A model generated the notes under the pieces. That model had not been told where the DNA came from and searched no databases. It saw nothing but the letters and a program-made list of their open reading frames with translations. From Candidatus Fischerbacteria bacterium RBG_13_37_8 (GTDB lineage Bacteria; Acidobacteriota; HRBIN11; MFGW01), in assembly GCA_001780385.1 (NCBI GenBank), contig MFGW01000113.1, positions 11,023 through 16,288 of the forward strand: 5,266 nucleotides of DNA. The letters are read 5' to 3'. Position 1 is the stretch's first letter. Each line of letters starts with the position of its first letter. A program made the translations under genes and the position numbers. Positions 4,441-5,266 of the stretch are shown piece by piece.

Positions 4441-5266
4441 ATGGGCAGGTATTTAATAACTGGAGGAGCAGGTTTCATAGGTTCTCATATAGTAGAATAT
4501 CTCTATAAAAAATCACATAAGATACGAATAGTGGATAATTTTTCAACCGGAAAATGGGAGAACATACAAGAATTTACTGGAAAAAATGTAGAGGTAATAG
4601 AAGCAGATATTGCCTGGCGCAACCAGTTGAAGGGCATAATGAAAGATATCGAAATTGTATATCACCAGGCGGCAATTCCTTCTGTTCCAAAATCAATAAA
4701 GAATCCGCGTGCTACTTACAGAGCTAATGTAATGGGCACATTAAATATACTGCAAGCAGCAAAGGATGCGGGCGTAATATGCGTTATATTTGCTTCATCG
4801 TCATCTGTGTATGGGACAGCATCAAATTTACCGGTCTATGAAGATATTCCTTTAAAACCTATTTCACCATATGGAGCGAGCAAATTAGCCGGCGAACATT
4901 TATGCCGTGTATTTAGTGAAATATATCAATTGAATACAATCTGTTTACGCTATTTCAATGTATTTGGACCACGCCAGGATCCAAAATCTCAATATGCAGC
5001 GGTGATCCCTCGTTTCATTGATAAAATGTTAAAAGGACAGCAACCGGTAATCTATGGAGATGGTTTTCAGACACGAGATTTTACTTACATTATGAATGTC
5101 GTTAAGGCAAATATACTTGCTTCAGCTTGTGAAAATAACGGAGAAGGAATATTTAATATCGCATCATCATCTTCACGGAGTATCAATGAACTTGTCGCGC
5201 TTCTCAATACACTTCTCAAGACTAATATCCCACCACGCTATATTAAAGAACGAGCGAACGAGCCGG
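4441..5266 (+). CDS. NAD-dependent nucleotide-sugar 4-epimerase-like protein (extended SDR), 3' end outside the window
   Basis: The frame is open from the ATG at 4441 to the window edge (275 codons) and so continues beyond it. It is an extended short-chain dehydrogenase: NAD-binding GGAGFIG (8-14), D32 ending the second strand (IVDN) to hold the NAD ribose, HQAA (75-78), the catalytic Ser in ASSSSVYG, and Y144/K148 in SPYGASK. RYFNVFGPRQDP (170-181), YAAVIPRF and GDGFQTRDFTYI then mark the sugar-nucleotide domain. VPKSIKNP and YAAVIP resemble the UDP-GlcNAc/GalNAc 4-epimerases (WbpP/TviC group) as well as GalE-like enzymes. The substrate cannot be fixed because the C-terminal specificity residues are missing. 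Such enzymes supply sugars for surface polysaccharide. GAGG (4432-4435) overlaps the channel stop codon and sits 5 nt before the ATG, so the two genes are an operon. Confidence 0.9.
   Translation, partial: MGRYLITGGAGFIGSHIVEYLYKKSHKIRIVDNFSTGKWENIQEFTGKNVEVIEADIAWRNQLKGIMKDIEIVYHQAAIPSVPKSIKNPRATYRANVMGTLNILQAAKDAGVICVIFASSSSVYGTASNLPVYEDIPLKPISPYGASKLAGEHLCRVFSEIYQLNTICLRYFNVFGPRQDPKSQYAAVIPRFIDKMLKGQQPVIYGDGFQTRDFTYIMNVVKANILASACENNGEGIFNIASSSSRSINELVALLNTLLKTNIPPRYIKERANEP

Overview
The window is AT-rich bacterial DNA with ordinary, densely packed chromosomal genes. Several features point to a Gram-negative-type bacterium: a meso-diaminopimelate pathway enzyme (DapF), an SppA-family membrane protease, a full type I DnaJ, and an MscS-superfamily channel. 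DapF carries an ERGVEDET...ACGSG active-site block. I cannot place the organism to phylum; an uncultured lineage is possible but this is inference. I see no tRNA, rRNA, CRISPR array or transposase gene.

Layout, left to right. (1) 2-313, plus strand: the C-terminal end of a signal peptide peptidase SppA gene, cut by the window edge, followed by a good hairpin terminator (325-361). (2) 454-1584, plus strand: dnaJ, with its own sigma70-like promoter (TTGAAA-N17-TATAAT, 374-402) and a perfect inverted repeat at the predicted transcription start. (3) 1585-1696: the gap between the convergent genes dnaJ and dapF. It is flanked by an 18-bp near-identical direct repeat carrying the stop codons of both genes, and its right part is much richer in GC than its surroundings. 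It looks like a small inserted element. (4) 2850-1697, minus strand: a small two-helix membrane protein followed by dapF, probably one transcript. (5) From 2901 to the window end, plus strand: a cyclic-nucleotide-gated MscS-type channel (bCNG architecture), then, after 7 bp, the first 275 codons of a nucleotide-sugar 4-epimerase-like SDR enzyme that runs off the right edge.

How the genes relate. SppA and DnaJ are both protein quality-control functions but are separated by a terminator and a new promoter. The channel and epimerase genes are almost certainly co-transcribed and translationally close, and they are divergent from the small-membrane-protein/dapF unit, with regulatory signals packed into about 50 bp. 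The two most notable observations are the apparent insertion that split two formerly overlapping convergent genes while giving each its own copy of the stop region, and the MscS-CNB fusion channel with a conserved phosphate-binding cassette. I found no clear sign of a wholly new multi-gene system.
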